Numbered from the stretch's first letter, positions 16,672 to 25,084 are shown. The stretch is DNA of 64,000 nt from CBDCPI01 sp965220245 (GCA_965220245.1 CBDCPI010000013.1:186001-250000), one strand, 5' to 3'. Numbers and translations: made by a program. The notes: generated by a model not told the origin, from the letters alone.

Positions 16672-18009
16672 TTAGGGGTGACGCAGGGAGTCGAGCCGGA
16701 CTTGAACCGCGTTGGCGTGGCCGGCCAAGCCTTCGGCGTTGGCAATGTGTACCGCAGATGGGCCCAGATATTGGAAGTCGGCAGGGCTCAACCCGACCAC
16801 GGGCATGGTGCGCAGGAAATGGTGCACGCTAAGGGCCGAGCCGAACCGGGCGGTGCCGCCAGTGGGCATAACGTGACTGGGGCCCGCAATATAGTCACCC
16901 ATCACCTCGGGGGAGTATTCCCCCAAGAACAGGCCGCCAGCGTGCTTGACGCGGTCCACCCAGTCCCACGGTTCTCGCAACAGCAGACACAAGTGTTCCG
17001 GGGCGATACGGTTGACCAAATCAATGGCTTCGTCTAACGAGTCGACCAGCACCACCCGCCCCTGCCGCTCCAAGGCCTGCCGGGCCACCTCTCCCCGCGG
17101 CGTTGTCGAAAGCCGTTCTTCGACCTGTTGCTCAACGCGGCGGACCAACGGTTCGCTGTCGGTGATCAAGATGGCGGTTGCCAGCGGGTCGTGTTCGGCT
17201 TGAGCGATGAGGTCGGCGGCGCAGAAGCCGGGGTTGGCCGATTCGTCGGCGACGATGATGGTCTCGGTGGGCCCGAAAACGCCGTCGATGTCCACCTGCC
17301 CCTGCACCAGCTTTTTAGCGTAAGCTACGAAGATGTTGCCTGGGCCGCAGATTTTATCTACCTTGGGCATCGATTCGGTGCCGTAGGCCATGGCGGCGAT
17401 GGCCGGCACGCCTCCCACTTGGTAGAGAGCATCGACGCCCGCAATCTCGGCCGCGGCTACTACCGCCGGGTTTAGAGGCTCGTCGCCCAACCGCGGGGTA
17501 GTCAGGATGACCTCTTCAACCCCGGCCACCCGCGCCGGAATGGCCGTCATCAACACCGTGGACGGGTAGGCGGCAGCGCCTCCCGGCGCATATAGACCCA
17601 CCCGGTCCAACGGCCGGACCAGCTCGCCTAACCCCTGGTTGCGGTCCAGCCATGCCCGGGGCATGGTGGCCTCGTGGAAGTCTCGTACCCTTCTGGCTGC
17701 CAACTCCAAAGACTTTCTCAGCTCCGGGGAGATGGTGTCCCTGGCCCGGGCAAGCTGTGCATTGTCGATCCTGAACTGTTCCAAGTCGGCCCCGTCCAGC
17801 AGCTTGGCATAGCGGCGGACCGCCGTGTCGCCTTCCTGCCGAACCTCCCGCAGTATCCGGATTACGGACTGCTCCGGCGTAACACCATCTCCAAAGACTT
17901 TCTTGGTCCGTTCCAAGACCGCCTCGGGGAGAGACGTGAGGTCAAGTGGGTCAACACGACCCAAGAGGTCCTCGGCGCTCTGGACGCCCTTGATCACGTT
18001 TAGGGTCAC
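16672..18009 (-). CDS. hisD: Histidinol dehydrogenase
   Basis: A 445-residue HisD of normal length. It shows GGAAAYPSTVLMTAIPARVA, the hinge IDGVFGPTETIIVADESANP, the zinc/substrate segment DLIAQAEHDPLATAILITD, and the C-terminal GPSHVMPTGGTARFGSALSV with HHFLRTMPV. It catalyses the two NAD-dependent oxidations from L-histidinol to L-histidine using a zinc site. It follows the zinc phospholipase-like gene by 64 bp and precedes hisC on the same strand. Confidence 0.96.
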   Translation of the reverse strand: MTLNVIKGVQSAEDLLGRVDPLDLTSLPEAVLERTKKVFGDGVTPEQSVIRILREVRQEGDTAVRRYAKLLDGADLEQFRIDNAQLARARDTISPELRKSLELAARRVRDFHEATMPRAWLDRNQGLGELVRPLDRVGLYAPGGAAAYPSTVLMTAIPARVAGVEEVILTTPRLGDEPLNPAVVAAAEIAGVDALYQVGGVPAIAAMAYGTESMPKVDKICGPGNIFVAYAKKLVQGQVDIDGVFGPTETIIVADESANPGFCAADLIAQAEHDPLATAILITDSEPLVRRVEQQVEERLSTTPRGEVARQALERQGRVVLVDSLDEAIDLVNRIAPEHLCLLLREPWDWVDRVKHAGGLFLGEYSPEVMGDYIAGPSHVMPTGGTARFGSALSVHHFLRTMPVVGLSPADFQYLGPSAVHIANAEGLAGHANAVQVRLDSLRHP

Positions 18010-18073
18010 TGCGGCGCTCCGATTGGTCTGTCTTTGGACAATCTTTCCAGCAGAGCACGAGGTACATTCACTA

Positions 18074-18838
18074 CTAGTCGGGAATGAACTCGCGGATTTG
18101 GGCGACGGTGGCGGCCACGGCCGACTGCCGGTAGGCTTCGACCCTGGCTTCGGGAATCATTTCGTACACTTCTTCCAGACTGCGAGGCATTTTATCCAGA
18201 AACTCGCCCACCGTCTGTTGGACATCGTCGTTGTCCCGGTACATCCGGTTCAGCGCCCGCTTCAGCCGGTCCCAAGTGAATTCCATACCCATAAAGCGGC
18301 TTACCCACTCTTTCCATTCGGTGAGCAGACCGTCTTCCAGGAAGGTGACCGAGACCCCTTCGTCGCCGCAGGAGACGGCTTCTTGGGCCTTGACCAACTG
18401 TTGCAACTCGGGCAGAGACTGCCGGTCCATGTCTAGCTGGATGGCCCGGTCCCAAATATTGGCCTCGACTTGATCGGAGGTAAGCCGGGTTTCCTCGATG
18501 GAAGTATCGAAGTTGACGCGGTACACGCCGGTTATCCAAGTCTCGTCGGCAGCCAGATGGCTGATGTAGCCCAACAGGAACGATCGCGTCGCCTCAGAAA
18601 CCCCCTCCCCCTCTAGCAGTTCCGGGTGGTTCTCGAACATCTTCCGGGTGCCGGTGCCCACCTGCTCCACTGAGAGCAGCGAGAAATGGGTCTGTTCCCG
18701 AGGCCACTTGGTCATGGCCCGAATGTCCGGCGTAGTCGAGCCTAGATAGAAGCTGCCGATATTATCGTACACGTAGCCGCGGTCAAGTTGTTCGGCTACC
18801 TGGTTGGCCAAGTAAATGTGCATTGGTAAGTTAGGCAT
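18074..18838 (-). CDS. Zinc-dependent phospholipase C-like protein inside the his operon
   Basis: A 254-residue protein resembling the Zn_dep_PLPC (S1-P1/phospholipase C) family: MPNLPMHIYLANQVAEQLD supplies an N-terminal His. STTPDIRAMTKWPREQTHFS gives Asp and His, and FLLGYISHLAADETW carries the HxxxD metal ligands. The predicted product is a soluble all-helical metallohydrolase; no signal peptide is visible, so it would be cytoplasmic. The substrate is not known. It lies between hisG (54-bp gap) and hisD (64-bp gap) on the same strand, so it is probably transcribed with histidine genes although no role in that pathway is known. Confidence 0.75.
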   Translation of the reverse strand: MPNLPMHIYLANQVAEQLDRGYVYDNIGSFYLGSTTPDIRAMTKWPREQTHFSLLSVEQVGTGTRKMFENHPELLEGEGVSEATRSFLLGYISHLAADETWITGVYRVNFDTSIEETRLTSDQVEANIWDRAIQLDMDRQSLPELQQLVKAQEAVSCGDEGVSVTFLEDGLLTEWKEWVSRFMGMEFTWDRLKRALNRMYRDNDDVQQTVGEFLDKMPRSLEEVYEMIPEARVEAYRQSAVAATVAQIREFIPD

Positions 18839-18892
18839 TATGCTCTTCTGGAGAAAGTGTCGGGGCGGCTGGGACTGGTGTATTTTACCCGG

Positions 18893-19969
18893 TCATTCCC
18901 CACCTGTCGAACCTTCCCCAAACAGGGACTTGTAGGCTTGGGAGTGGCCGTAGAAGAGGTAGATAAGCTGTGATGCCGCCACGTCCACCGCGCCGCAGTT
19001 TCTGAGGTGGTCCACAGCCTCCAAGAGGTGCTCTTTCGGCACCAGTAGGCTGACGTTGAACCAGTCTTCCTCTTCCACGTTGTAGACCCGGGCCACGGTG
19101 GGGCCGCGCAGTCCGGCTAGCGCGGGACGGGCCAGGATGGTGGCGCTCACCGCTTGGGCGGAGGACCCTCGAACGTTGGCGCTGATGCGGTAAAATGGGC
19201 CGGCCCGGAGGTGGGCCTCCATTATTTCCGTGACGGACCTGGCCAAGGAAAATGCTGTCTCGGACTCCAACAGCAAGACCGGGTTGGCGACCAAGCAAGC
19301 CTGGGAGGCGAGAATCGTTCCGTCCTCCACGGTCTTCAGGCGGTTTTCCCTGAGGGTGGTCCCGGTGGCGGTGAGGTCGGCGATGAGGTCGGCGTAACCC
19401 GCGGCGGGTGCGGCCTCCATGGTGCCGCTGGCCGGGACCAAGGTGAAGTAGTTAATGCCCCGCTCGTAGAGGTAGCTCCGCAACAGCCTGGGGTACTTGG
19501 TGGCGATGCGCAGTTGTTTGCCCTGCTGGCGAAACTCCAAGGCCAAGTCGGCCAGGTCAGCTAGGGAGATAACGTCGAGCCACGCTTCGGGTACGGCCAA
19601 GACAAAATCGCAGCGGCCGAACCCCAGGTCATCCATCAAGACGGCGGCGCGCTGCTCGTCGGCGCGGTATTCCAACACCCGGTCAAGGCCGGTTACCCCT
19701 AACTCGGCGCTGCCCTCCTCCACTTTTTGAGTGATGTCGGCGGTGCGCTGGAACAGCACCTCTACTCCCGGTAACGCTGGGACCGAGCCGGTATAGCGGC
19801 GGGCGTTAGGACGCAACACCGGGAGTCCGCAAGCCCGCATGAAACTCAACGCCGGTTCGTGAAGGTCGCCGTCACTGGGCAACACCAGCCTCAATCCCGG
19901 CTGTCTGGCCCGCCCGTTCCGGTCGTGATGGGCCTGTTGTGCTTGGCTTGACCCTACTTGGTTTAACAA
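18893..19969 (-). CDS. hisG: ATP phosphoribosyltransferase, long form
   Basis: 358 residues from a TTG at 19967-19969; the frame runs on into hisZ but that extension is an overlap shadow and no ATG lies near. The catalytic part has LRLVLPSDGDLHEPALSFMR, RTADITQKVEEGSAELGVTG, the PRPP loop region DLIADLTATGTTLRENRLK and EDGTILASQACLVAN. A C-terminal ferredoxin-like domain follows (GLRGPTVARVY, then VSLLVPKEHLLEAVDHLRNC and GAVDVAASQLIYLF), the histidine-binding regulatory domain of long HisG. It performs the first step of histidine synthesis. The short form normally needs HisZ whereas the long form does not; here both are encoded side by side. Confidence 0.9.
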   Translation of the reverse strand: MLNQVGSSQAQQAHHDRNGRARQPGLRLVLPSDGDLHEPALSFMRACGLPVLRPNARRYTGSVPALPGVEVLFQRTADITQKVEEGSAELGVTGLDRVLEYRADEQRAAVLMDDLGFGRCDFVLAVPEAWLDVISLADLADLALEFRQQGKQLRIATKYPRLLRSYLYERGINYFTLVPASGTMEAAPAAGYADLIADLTATGTTLRENRLKTVEDGTILASQACLVANPVLLLESETAFSLARSVTEIMEAHLRAGPFYRISANVRGSSAQAVSATILARPALAGLRGPTVARVYNVEEEDWFNVSLLVPKEHLLEAVDHLRNCGAVDVAASQLIYLFYGHSQAYKSLFGEGSTGGE

Positions 19970-19988
19970 TGTAACTATCCGGCTTTGA

Positions 19989-21518
19989 CTAGGCGATTTC
20001 GTGGGTTGTCCGTTGGCCGTCGGCGCCGACGAGCAACACTTGGCCCAACCCGGCGACAACGGCGTAGGCTTGGGCTTGCTCCAAACTGCGATTGCCGACA
20101 TCCAACTCGGCAACCCCTCCTTGGTCCCGGAGTTCTTGGGCGGCCTTCAACGCCTCGTCCGGGCTGGCCGGATCGGAGGCCACCACTAGGGTGCCACCAG
20201 CATCCGCGACGGCTTCGGGGAATGCGGTGGAGGGTGCGGTCAGGCCCATCAATGCGTCGACGTTGTAAGCGAAGCCTAGGGCCGGCACCGGCCCGTCAGC
20301 GCCCAAGGCCCGGGCTAGTCCATCGTACCGGCCGCCGCCGCCCAAAGGAGTGGGCCAGTCCGGGTGGGTCACTTCAAAAATTATCCCGTTGTAATAGGCC
20401 AGTCCGCGCACCATTCCGAAATCCAGTACCAGGTGAGCGGCGATATTCGGCCGCCCCGAGAGCAATTCCAACACATCGGCGAGCCGGTCGGCGGCTGACT
20501 GATCGGCGCCGGCGTTGCCCAACACCGCTTTCGCGGCAGGCAACGCCGCCTCGGGCTGGCCGCGGACTTGGGCTAGGTCACAGGCTAGCTCCAAGGCGCG
20601 GCGCAGCCGGGCTTCTTCGTCGGGCTTGCGGATTTTCCGCAATAGCCGTTCCACCACCTCCCCGGCGGTGCGCTGACCGTACTGCTCGTTGGAATTCCAT
20701 CGCAACAACCCCTGCAATACCACCCGGGCCTCGTTGTCCCCCAAACCCTGTACGGCCCGGCTCAGGTGGTCCTCATCGTTAGTCTGGCCGACCAAATGCA
20801 GGTGCCGGCCTTCTTCCAGTAGATGGTCGACCGCGCTCCGGCCTTCCCGCAGGCGGGGCACGCTTTGGACGACGAAGGCCTGGGACCGTTCCGACAATTC
20901 CAGGGGAGTCAGCAGACTGGTCAACACGTCGAGGTCGGCCAGTTGAAGCTGCCAGCCAGCAACCCCGGCAGCAGCGGGGAGCGATACCGCCAGGCTAAGC
21001 AGTTCCACATCTGCCAGGACGCTGGACGGGCCGATTAGCTCGGCGCCGATTTGGGTGAACTGGCCGCTGGGGTCCGAGACCGACTGTCCGGTTATGCCAT
21101 GTAACCCGGAACCATCGAAGCGGAAGACGGGCCCGCAGTACTGCCACCGGGCCGGAGTTTCGACCTTAGCCGGGGCTGCCGTGTCACGGGAAATCTCCAG
21201 GTAGTGGCGCATGATGGAAGAAGTGAATTCGGGCCGGAGGCTTACCAGGTTGCTGCCAGGGTCGGTGAAGCTGTACATGCGGGAAGCCATTTCCCCGCCG
21301 GACTTCCGCAGGAACAGGTCGGTGGGTTCTAGGACGGGAGTCTCCAGGTATTGGTAGCCATAGCTGCCAAAAAGCCGCATTAACCGGTCTTGCAGGTACC
21401 GTTTGGTGCGCCACGACTCTTGGAGGACATCATACATACCTTTGAGCCGGGGTACGGTGAGCCGGGCCACGGTCTTGGTGGACACGCCGGGTGCTGGAGG
21501 CCCAGATGGTTCGGTCAT
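19989..21518 (-). CDS. hisZ: HisZ-like ATP phosphoribosyltransferase regulatory subunit (HisRS paralogue)
   Basis: A 509-residue class II synthetase-like protein. Motif-1-like LTVPRLKGMYDVLQESWRTK and motif-2 region SLRPEFTSSIMRHY with WQYCGPVFRFDG are present. The histidine-site loop reads DFGMVRGLAYYNGIIFEV instead of the HisRS RGLDYYTRTVFE, which favours HisZ over a charging enzyme. The C-terminal part (GTLVVASDPASPDEALKAAQ) resembles an anticodon-binding-like domain, and the protein is longer than typical HisZ. It is the first gene of the his block, 19 bp before the assumed hisG start. A genuine histidyl-tRNA synthetase remains an alternative reading. Confidence 0.75.
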   Translation of the reverse strand: MTEPSGPPAPGVSTKTVARLTVPRLKGMYDVLQESWRTKRYLQDRLMRLFGSYGYQYLETPVLEPTDLFLRKSGGEMASRMYSFTDPGSNLVSLRPEFTSSIMRHYLEISRDTAAPAKVETPARWQYCGPVFRFDGSGLHGITGQSVSDPSGQFTQIGAELIGPSSVLADVELLSLAVSLPAAAGVAGWQLQLADLDVLTSLLTPLELSERSQAFVVQSVPRLREGRSAVDHLLEEGRHLHLVGQTNDEDHLSRAVQGLGDNEARVVLQGLLRWNSNEQYGQRTAGEVVERLLRKIRKPDEEARLRRALELACDLAQVRGQPEAALPAAKAVLGNAGADQSAADRLADVLELLSGRPNIAAHLVLDFGMVRGLAYYNGIIFEVTHPDWPTPLGGGGRYDGLARALGADGPVPALGFAYNVDALMGLTAPSTAFPEAVADAGGTLVVASDPASPDEALKAAQELRDQGGVAELDVGNRSLEQAQAYAVVAGLGQVLLVGADGQRTTHEIA

Positions 21519-21566
21519 TACAACGGACAGTGTACCTCAGCCCTATTTCCGGTTCAATAATTTGGG

Positions 21567-22334
21567 TTACGGATGGGCGTTAAGCCCCCCATCCACATAC
21601 ACCGGTTGGCCGGTAACGTAATCGCAGGCTTCCGAGCAGAGATAGACCAGCAAGGGACCCACATCCCGGGGGTGTCCTTTGCGGCGCAGGGGTGTGTAGC
21701 GGACCAGCAATTCCTCCCGCTGCACCTCCAACGGAATGTCTTCGGTTGTCGACCAACCGGTACCCAGAGCGTTGACCCGGATATTGCTCCGGCCCAACTC
21801 GACGGCCAAGGAGCGGGTCAAGGAGAGGACGGCGGCTTGGCTGGCGGCGAAGGCCGACCCGTTGACCATACCCCGTTCCGCCAAGATTGACACCAGGTTG
21901 ACGATTCGGCCGTACTGCCGTTCCTGCATCCGGCGCCCGGCCTCTTGGCAGAGCAGGAAGGTGGACTTGACGTTACGGGCCTGCAACTGGTCCCACTCCC
22001 CGGAGGTAAGCTCGAAAACGGGCTTGGCCAACATACTGCGTACGTCGTTGACCAGAATATCCACCTGGTTGTGCCCGGCATCGAAGGCGGCCATGGCGGC
22101 AGATAGCTCTCCCGGATTACTCCCGCCGATGTCAGCCGCTATTCCCCCGTGGTTGCCGGCGTAATCCTTCAGGGCGTCCAGCACCGGCTCCAATAGTTGT
22201 TGGCGGCGAGCGATGGCGAATATCTCGGCTCCGGCTTCGGCCAAGGCTTGAGCCAAGACCGGCGCCTCTTCTCCGCCGACGGTGTGAAGGATTGCCACGC
22301 GGCCCGAAAGACTGTATTCGTCCAGTGGGGGCAT
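21567..22334 (-). CDS. SDR-fold protein lacking the catalytic Tyr and Lys
   Basis: A 255-residue protein clearly homologous to short-chain dehydrogenases (RNVKSTFLLCQEAGRRMQER, IRVNALGTGWSTTEDIPLE, DYVTGQPVYVDGGL). The cofactor glycine motif is altered to LHTVGGEEAPVL, the NNAG segment reads LVNDVRSM, and the catalytic YxxxK is replaced by SAFAASQAAV (F162, Q166). These substitutions argue for a pseudoenzyme, possibly a partner of the neighbouring active SDR, or for a very unusual reductase. It is in the same direction as hisZ (48-bp gap) and the SDR upstream (92-bp gap). Confidence 0.8.
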   Translation of the reverse strand: MPPLDEYSLSGRVAILHTVGGEEAPVLAQALAEAGAEIFAIARRQQLLEPVLDALKDYAGNHGGIAADIGGSNPGELSAAMAAFDAGHNQVDILVNDVRSMLAKPVFELTSGEWDQLQARNVKSTFLLCQEAGRRMQERQYGRIVNLVSILAERGMVNGSAFAASQAAVLSLTRSLAVELGRSNIRVNALGTGWSTTEDIPLEVQREELLVRYTPLRRKGHPRDVGPLLVYLCSEACDYVTGQPVYVDGGLNAHP

Positions 22335-22426
22335 TGACTACTCCTGCGGCTTTATTTCTCGGTAAATGGAATTGCCTCCCGATGCGATACGCCGACAGCC
22401 GGCCAGCAGTTGGCAGCTATCAGTAT

Positions 22427-23236
22427 TTAAGGCTCTAGGGCTACAACCGGAGCGTGGCCCGTGGGAGTAATTCCCGCCGCTAGACCGCCGCCGTCAGCGA
22501 TGATCATCTCCCCGGTCATGTAGTCGGAAGCATCCGACGACAAGAACACGGCCACGGGACCCAGGTCTTCCGGGCTGCCAAGCTTACCGATGGGTAAGAA
22601 GTCGCCGGAGGGGGGCAGAGTCGCGCGTATCTCGGAGTCGGTGCTGGAGGTCGGGATGAAGCCGGGCACGATGCTGTTGGCGGTTATCCCGTACCGGGCC
22701 AAGCTGAAGGACAGCACCTTGGTCAACTGGATCATCCCCCCCTTACTGCAACAGTACATATAAATGTCCCGGCCGGCCCTCATGCCGAACCCCGAGGCTA
22801 CGTTGATAATTTTTCCTTTACCTCGTTCGGACATCGGTTTGGAAACGGCCCGGGCGCAATAAAACGCGCCGGAGAGGTTCACGTCCATCACCAACCGCCA
22901 CTCGTCGTCGGAGATCTCCCAGAGCGGCTTGCGAACGTTCTCTTGGACCGCACCGGCATTATTGATTAGCACGTCAATCTGCCCGAAGCGGCTTAAAGTG
23001 GCCTCTATTAGCTGGTCCACCTGTCCCGAGTCCGTCACATCGGTGGACACCACCATCGCTTCCCGGCCCAGGCCGGTTACTTCCCGGGCGGCCCCTTCGA
23101 TGGGTCCAAGCCGCCGTCCGGCGATGGAGAGGTTAGCCCCGGCCCGGGCCAGCGCCCGCACCATGGCGAGGCCCAAACCAGTGCCGCCTCCGGTTATGAC
23201 TACCACTTTTCCTTCGAGGCTGAAGGTTTCCAGCAT
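22427..23236 (-). CDS. Short-chain dehydrogenase/reductase
   Basis: A 269-residue classical SDR with cofactor motif VVITGGGTGLGLAMVRALAR, DVLINNAGAVQENVR, the catalytic serine in INVASGFGMRAG, and YxxxK within YMYCCSKGGMIQLTK. The C-terminal SDASDYMTGEMIIADGGGLA is typical of FabG-like and gluconate/glucose-type dehydrogenases. It should reduce or oxidise a hydroxyl/keto group with NAD(P). Substrate cannot be told. It is downstream of birA and upstream of the SDR-like pseudoenzyme on the same strand. Confidence 0.88.
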   Translation of the reverse strand: MLETFSLEGKVVVITGGGTGLGLAMVRALARAGANLSIAGRRLGPIEGAAREVTGLGREAMVVSTDVTDSGQVDQLIEATLSRFGQIDVLINNAGAVQENVRKPLWEISDDEWRLVMDVNLSGAFYCARAVSKPMSERGKGKIINVASGFGMRAGRDIYMYCCSKGGMIQLTKVLSFSLARYGITANSIVPGFIPTSSTDSEIRATLPPSGDFLPIGKLGSPEDLGPVAVFLSSDASDYMTGEMIIADGGGLAAGITPTGHAPVVALEP

Positions 23237-23292
23237 GACGACCTCTCTACCCTATAAGGGGTGCTGAACCCAGAAGACTTTCTGGTGACTTT

Positions 23293-24102
23293 CTATGGAG
23301 CGACTGTCTCCACATTGCTAAACGTGACATCGCCAGCAGTCAAGGTGATTAACTCGCCATCGTCCAACCGGAGCACTAAGTTGCCCAATTCGTCGATGTC
23401 CTCAGCGACGCCGGAGTAGGAGTCCGGGCCCCAGCGCGCGATGACCCGTTGGCCCAAGGTGTCCAACAGGCTTTTCCACTCCGGTAGCACCGGCGCCCCT
23501 TGGACCGCCTGTAGGTACAGACTGTCAATGTCCTGTAACAATTGGCCGAGAATGGCCTCCCGGGAAACGCTGTGGCCCGCGGCGGCGCTGATAGCGGTGG
23601 CCGTTCCGTCGATTTCTTGAACGCTTTTGGTATCTAGGTCCACGTTAATGCCAATACCCAAGACGGCGTATGACGGTGTTTGGCCCTCAATCACGCTTTC
23701 CACCAAGATACCGGAGACCTTCTTGCCGTCGATCATTATGTCGTTGGGCCATTTGATCCTTGGGTCCAACCCGCTGGTCTTGCGAATGGCCCGCACCACC
23801 GCTACCCCGGCCAGGATGCTGAGCATCGGCAAGAGTTCGGGGGTTGGCCGGAAAACCACCGACAGGTAGATGTTCCCTTGGCGGGAGACCCAGTTGCGGC
23901 CTTGCCGCCCCCGCCCCGCAGTCTGGTTCTCGGCGACCACCACCGTACCTTCGACGGTGCCCGATTCGGCCAAGCGGGATGCTTCGTCCATAGTCGACAC
24001 CACTTCCTGAAAGAACAAGAGCCGCTTTCCCACCAAGCGGGTAAACAACCCGTTCCGCAGGGTTGCCGAGACTAGGTTGCCAGGCATGTAGCTCCCATCC
24101 AA
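23293..24102 (-). CDS. birA: Biotin-[acetyl-CoA-carboxylase] ligase, monofunctional
   Basis: A 269-residue biotin protein ligase. The ATP/biotinyl-AMP loop is AGRGRQGRNWVSRQGNIYLS, the substrate lysine motif KWPNDIMIDGKKVSGILVE, and GIGINVDL follows. The C-terminal SH3-like domain is RVIARWGPDSYSGVAEDIDE. The N-terminal winged-helix repressor domain of E. coli BirA is missing, so this is a group I enzyme that biotinylates carboxyl-carrier proteins without regulating biotin genes. The first ATG gives five extra residues before a second possible start. Confidence 0.92.
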   Translation of the reverse strand: MDGSYMPGNLVSATLRNGLFTRLVGKRLLFFQEVVSTMDEASRLAESGTVEGTVVVAENQTAGRGRQGRNWVSRQGNIYLSVVFRPTPELLPMLSILAGVAVVRAIRKTSGLDPRIKWPNDIMIDGKKVSGILVESVIEGQTPSYAVLGIGINVDLDTKSVQEIDGTATAISAAAGHSVSREAILGQLLQDIDSLYLQAVQGAPVLPEWKSLLDTLGQRVIARWGPDSYSGVAEDIDELGNLVLRLDDGELITLTAGDVTFSNVETVAP

Positions 24103-24170
24103 GCTCTAGGATTAAGCGAAGTCCTAGGAATCAACCGGGACCCATATAGTCAAGCTCAAGGCGCCGCTAT

Positions 24171-24328
24171 TCAGGGCCTTTCAATTGTCACCCTGAACGA
24201 AGTGAAGGGTCTAGATTCATCTAGCAAGCCAAGGTTGGTTCCGGGCAAGGCGTTTAGATTCTTCAGTCGCGGAGTTTATCTTGAGCGAAGTCGAATGGCT
24301 CCTTCAGAATGACAATTGAAAGACCCTG
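24171..24328. repeat. MITE-2 copy with target-site duplication
   Basis: CAGGGCCTTTCAATTGTCA at 24172-24190 pairs with TGACAATTGAAAGACCCTG at 24310-24328 (one mismatch in 19). The element is flanked by CGCCGCTAT at 24162-24170 and 24329-24337, a 9-bp direct repeat. The right copy overlaps the stop codon of the mazF-like gene. Confidence 0.8.
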
Positions 24329-24333
24329 CGCCG

Positions 24334-24675
24334 CTATCCGAGGACCGCTGCGAGCAACGATTGCCTCGCCGCCTGTAGGTCGGCCTCGGTTAGCTCGCCC
24401 AACTTGCGAAGCACCAGACAAACCTTCACTGTTGCCAACCGGCTGCGCACCAGCGCTGGCCGCGGCAGGTTAGCGTGCCGCCAAGACTGGATTAGGTAGT
24501 CTCCCGGCCGGGCGGGAGAATCGACCCGGCTGGTCACTTGGGCGATGATCAACTCGCCAGTGAGTTGGTTGTGCTCCAAAGGGCTGATCACCAGGGCAGG
24601 ACGTTTTCTTCCGCCAGCGCGTTCGCCGAAGGGGAACGGAAGCAGGATGATGTCGCCCTGCTTAAAGCCGGTCAT
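24334..24675 (-). CDS. MazF/PemK-family toxin
   Basis: 113 residues from the ATG at 24675. MTGFKQGDIILLPFPFGERA followed by GGRKRPALVISP is the N-terminal strand pair and loop of the PemK/MazF beta-barrel. GELIIAQVTSR and LPRPALVRSRLATVKVCLVL carry the conserved serine/threonine and arginine region. MazF proteins are endoribonucleases that cleave mRNA at short sites, neutralised by a co-encoded antitoxin. The start overlaps the end of the upstream gene by 14 bp (24662-24675), the usual arrangement of antitoxin then toxin. The longer open frame to 24861 is a shadow inside that gene. No MazE-like AbrB-fold antitoxin is visible. Confidence 0.82.
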   Translation of the reverse strand: MTGFKQGDIILLPFPFGERAGGRKRPALVISPLEHNQLTGELIIAQVTSRVDSPARPGDYLIQSWRHANLPRPALVRSRLATVKVCLVLRKLGELTEADLQAARQSLLAAVLG

Positions 24676-25084
24676 ACGTGGAGTCCGCTTCGCTGCTCCA
24701 ATCGTCGCCAAAGGCCGCTTCGGAATTAGTGGCAAAGTTCGCCGAGGAGGCCAGTTGCCCCAGTTGTAGCTCTCTAATGGCCCGCTCGGTGACCCGGTAC
24801 CAAGAGCGTCCGTCGGCAGCGTGCCACATTTCCAGGTATTCCGCGCCCACTTGGGCCCCAATCCAAGTGTGGTTTATGGAGCGCTGGTCCAACAATTCGA
24901 ACAGACGGCGTTGTTCCATGGCCCCGGCCACATGGACCTGCTCCAGAAGTTCGCTGCGGGCGTCATGAGGCCGCATGTCAAGCGTTCGGCCCTCCAGTTC
25001 CCGGACCAACTGCTCCAGCAAACGAAGGTTGCGTTGGATGCTTCGGATGTACCGGTGGGCTTGGGCCCCCTGTCCGCTAGTCAT
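24662..25084 (-). CDS. Unrecognised protein overlapping the MazF-like toxin; candidate antitoxin
   Basis: 140 residues from ATG 25084, which has GGGAG about six bases upstream; an in-frame start at 25117 lacks a good site. The first 60 residues are strongly helical and charged (HRYIRSIQRNLRLLEQLVRE). The central part has INHTWIGAQVGAEYLEMWHA and SWYRVTERAIRELQLGQLAS. The tail is acidic and probably flexible (FGDDWSSEADSTYDRL). Its last 14 bp overlap the toxin start, implying translational coupling. Classical MazE, Phd, RelB or RHH motifs are not apparent. Antitoxin is inferred only from position and the acidic disordered tail. Confidence 0.6.
   Translation of the reverse strand: MTSGQGAQAHRYIRSIQRNLRLLEQLVRELEGRTLDMRPHDARSELLEQVHVAGAMEQRRLFELLDQRSINHTWIGAQVGAEYLEMWHAADGRSWYRVTERAIRELQLGQLASSANFATNSEAAFGDDWSSEADSTYDRL

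Noticed and set aside
19970..20113. N-terminal extension of HisG to 20113
   Set aside because: It lies inside hisZ, is of low quality and does not resemble the HisG N-terminus.
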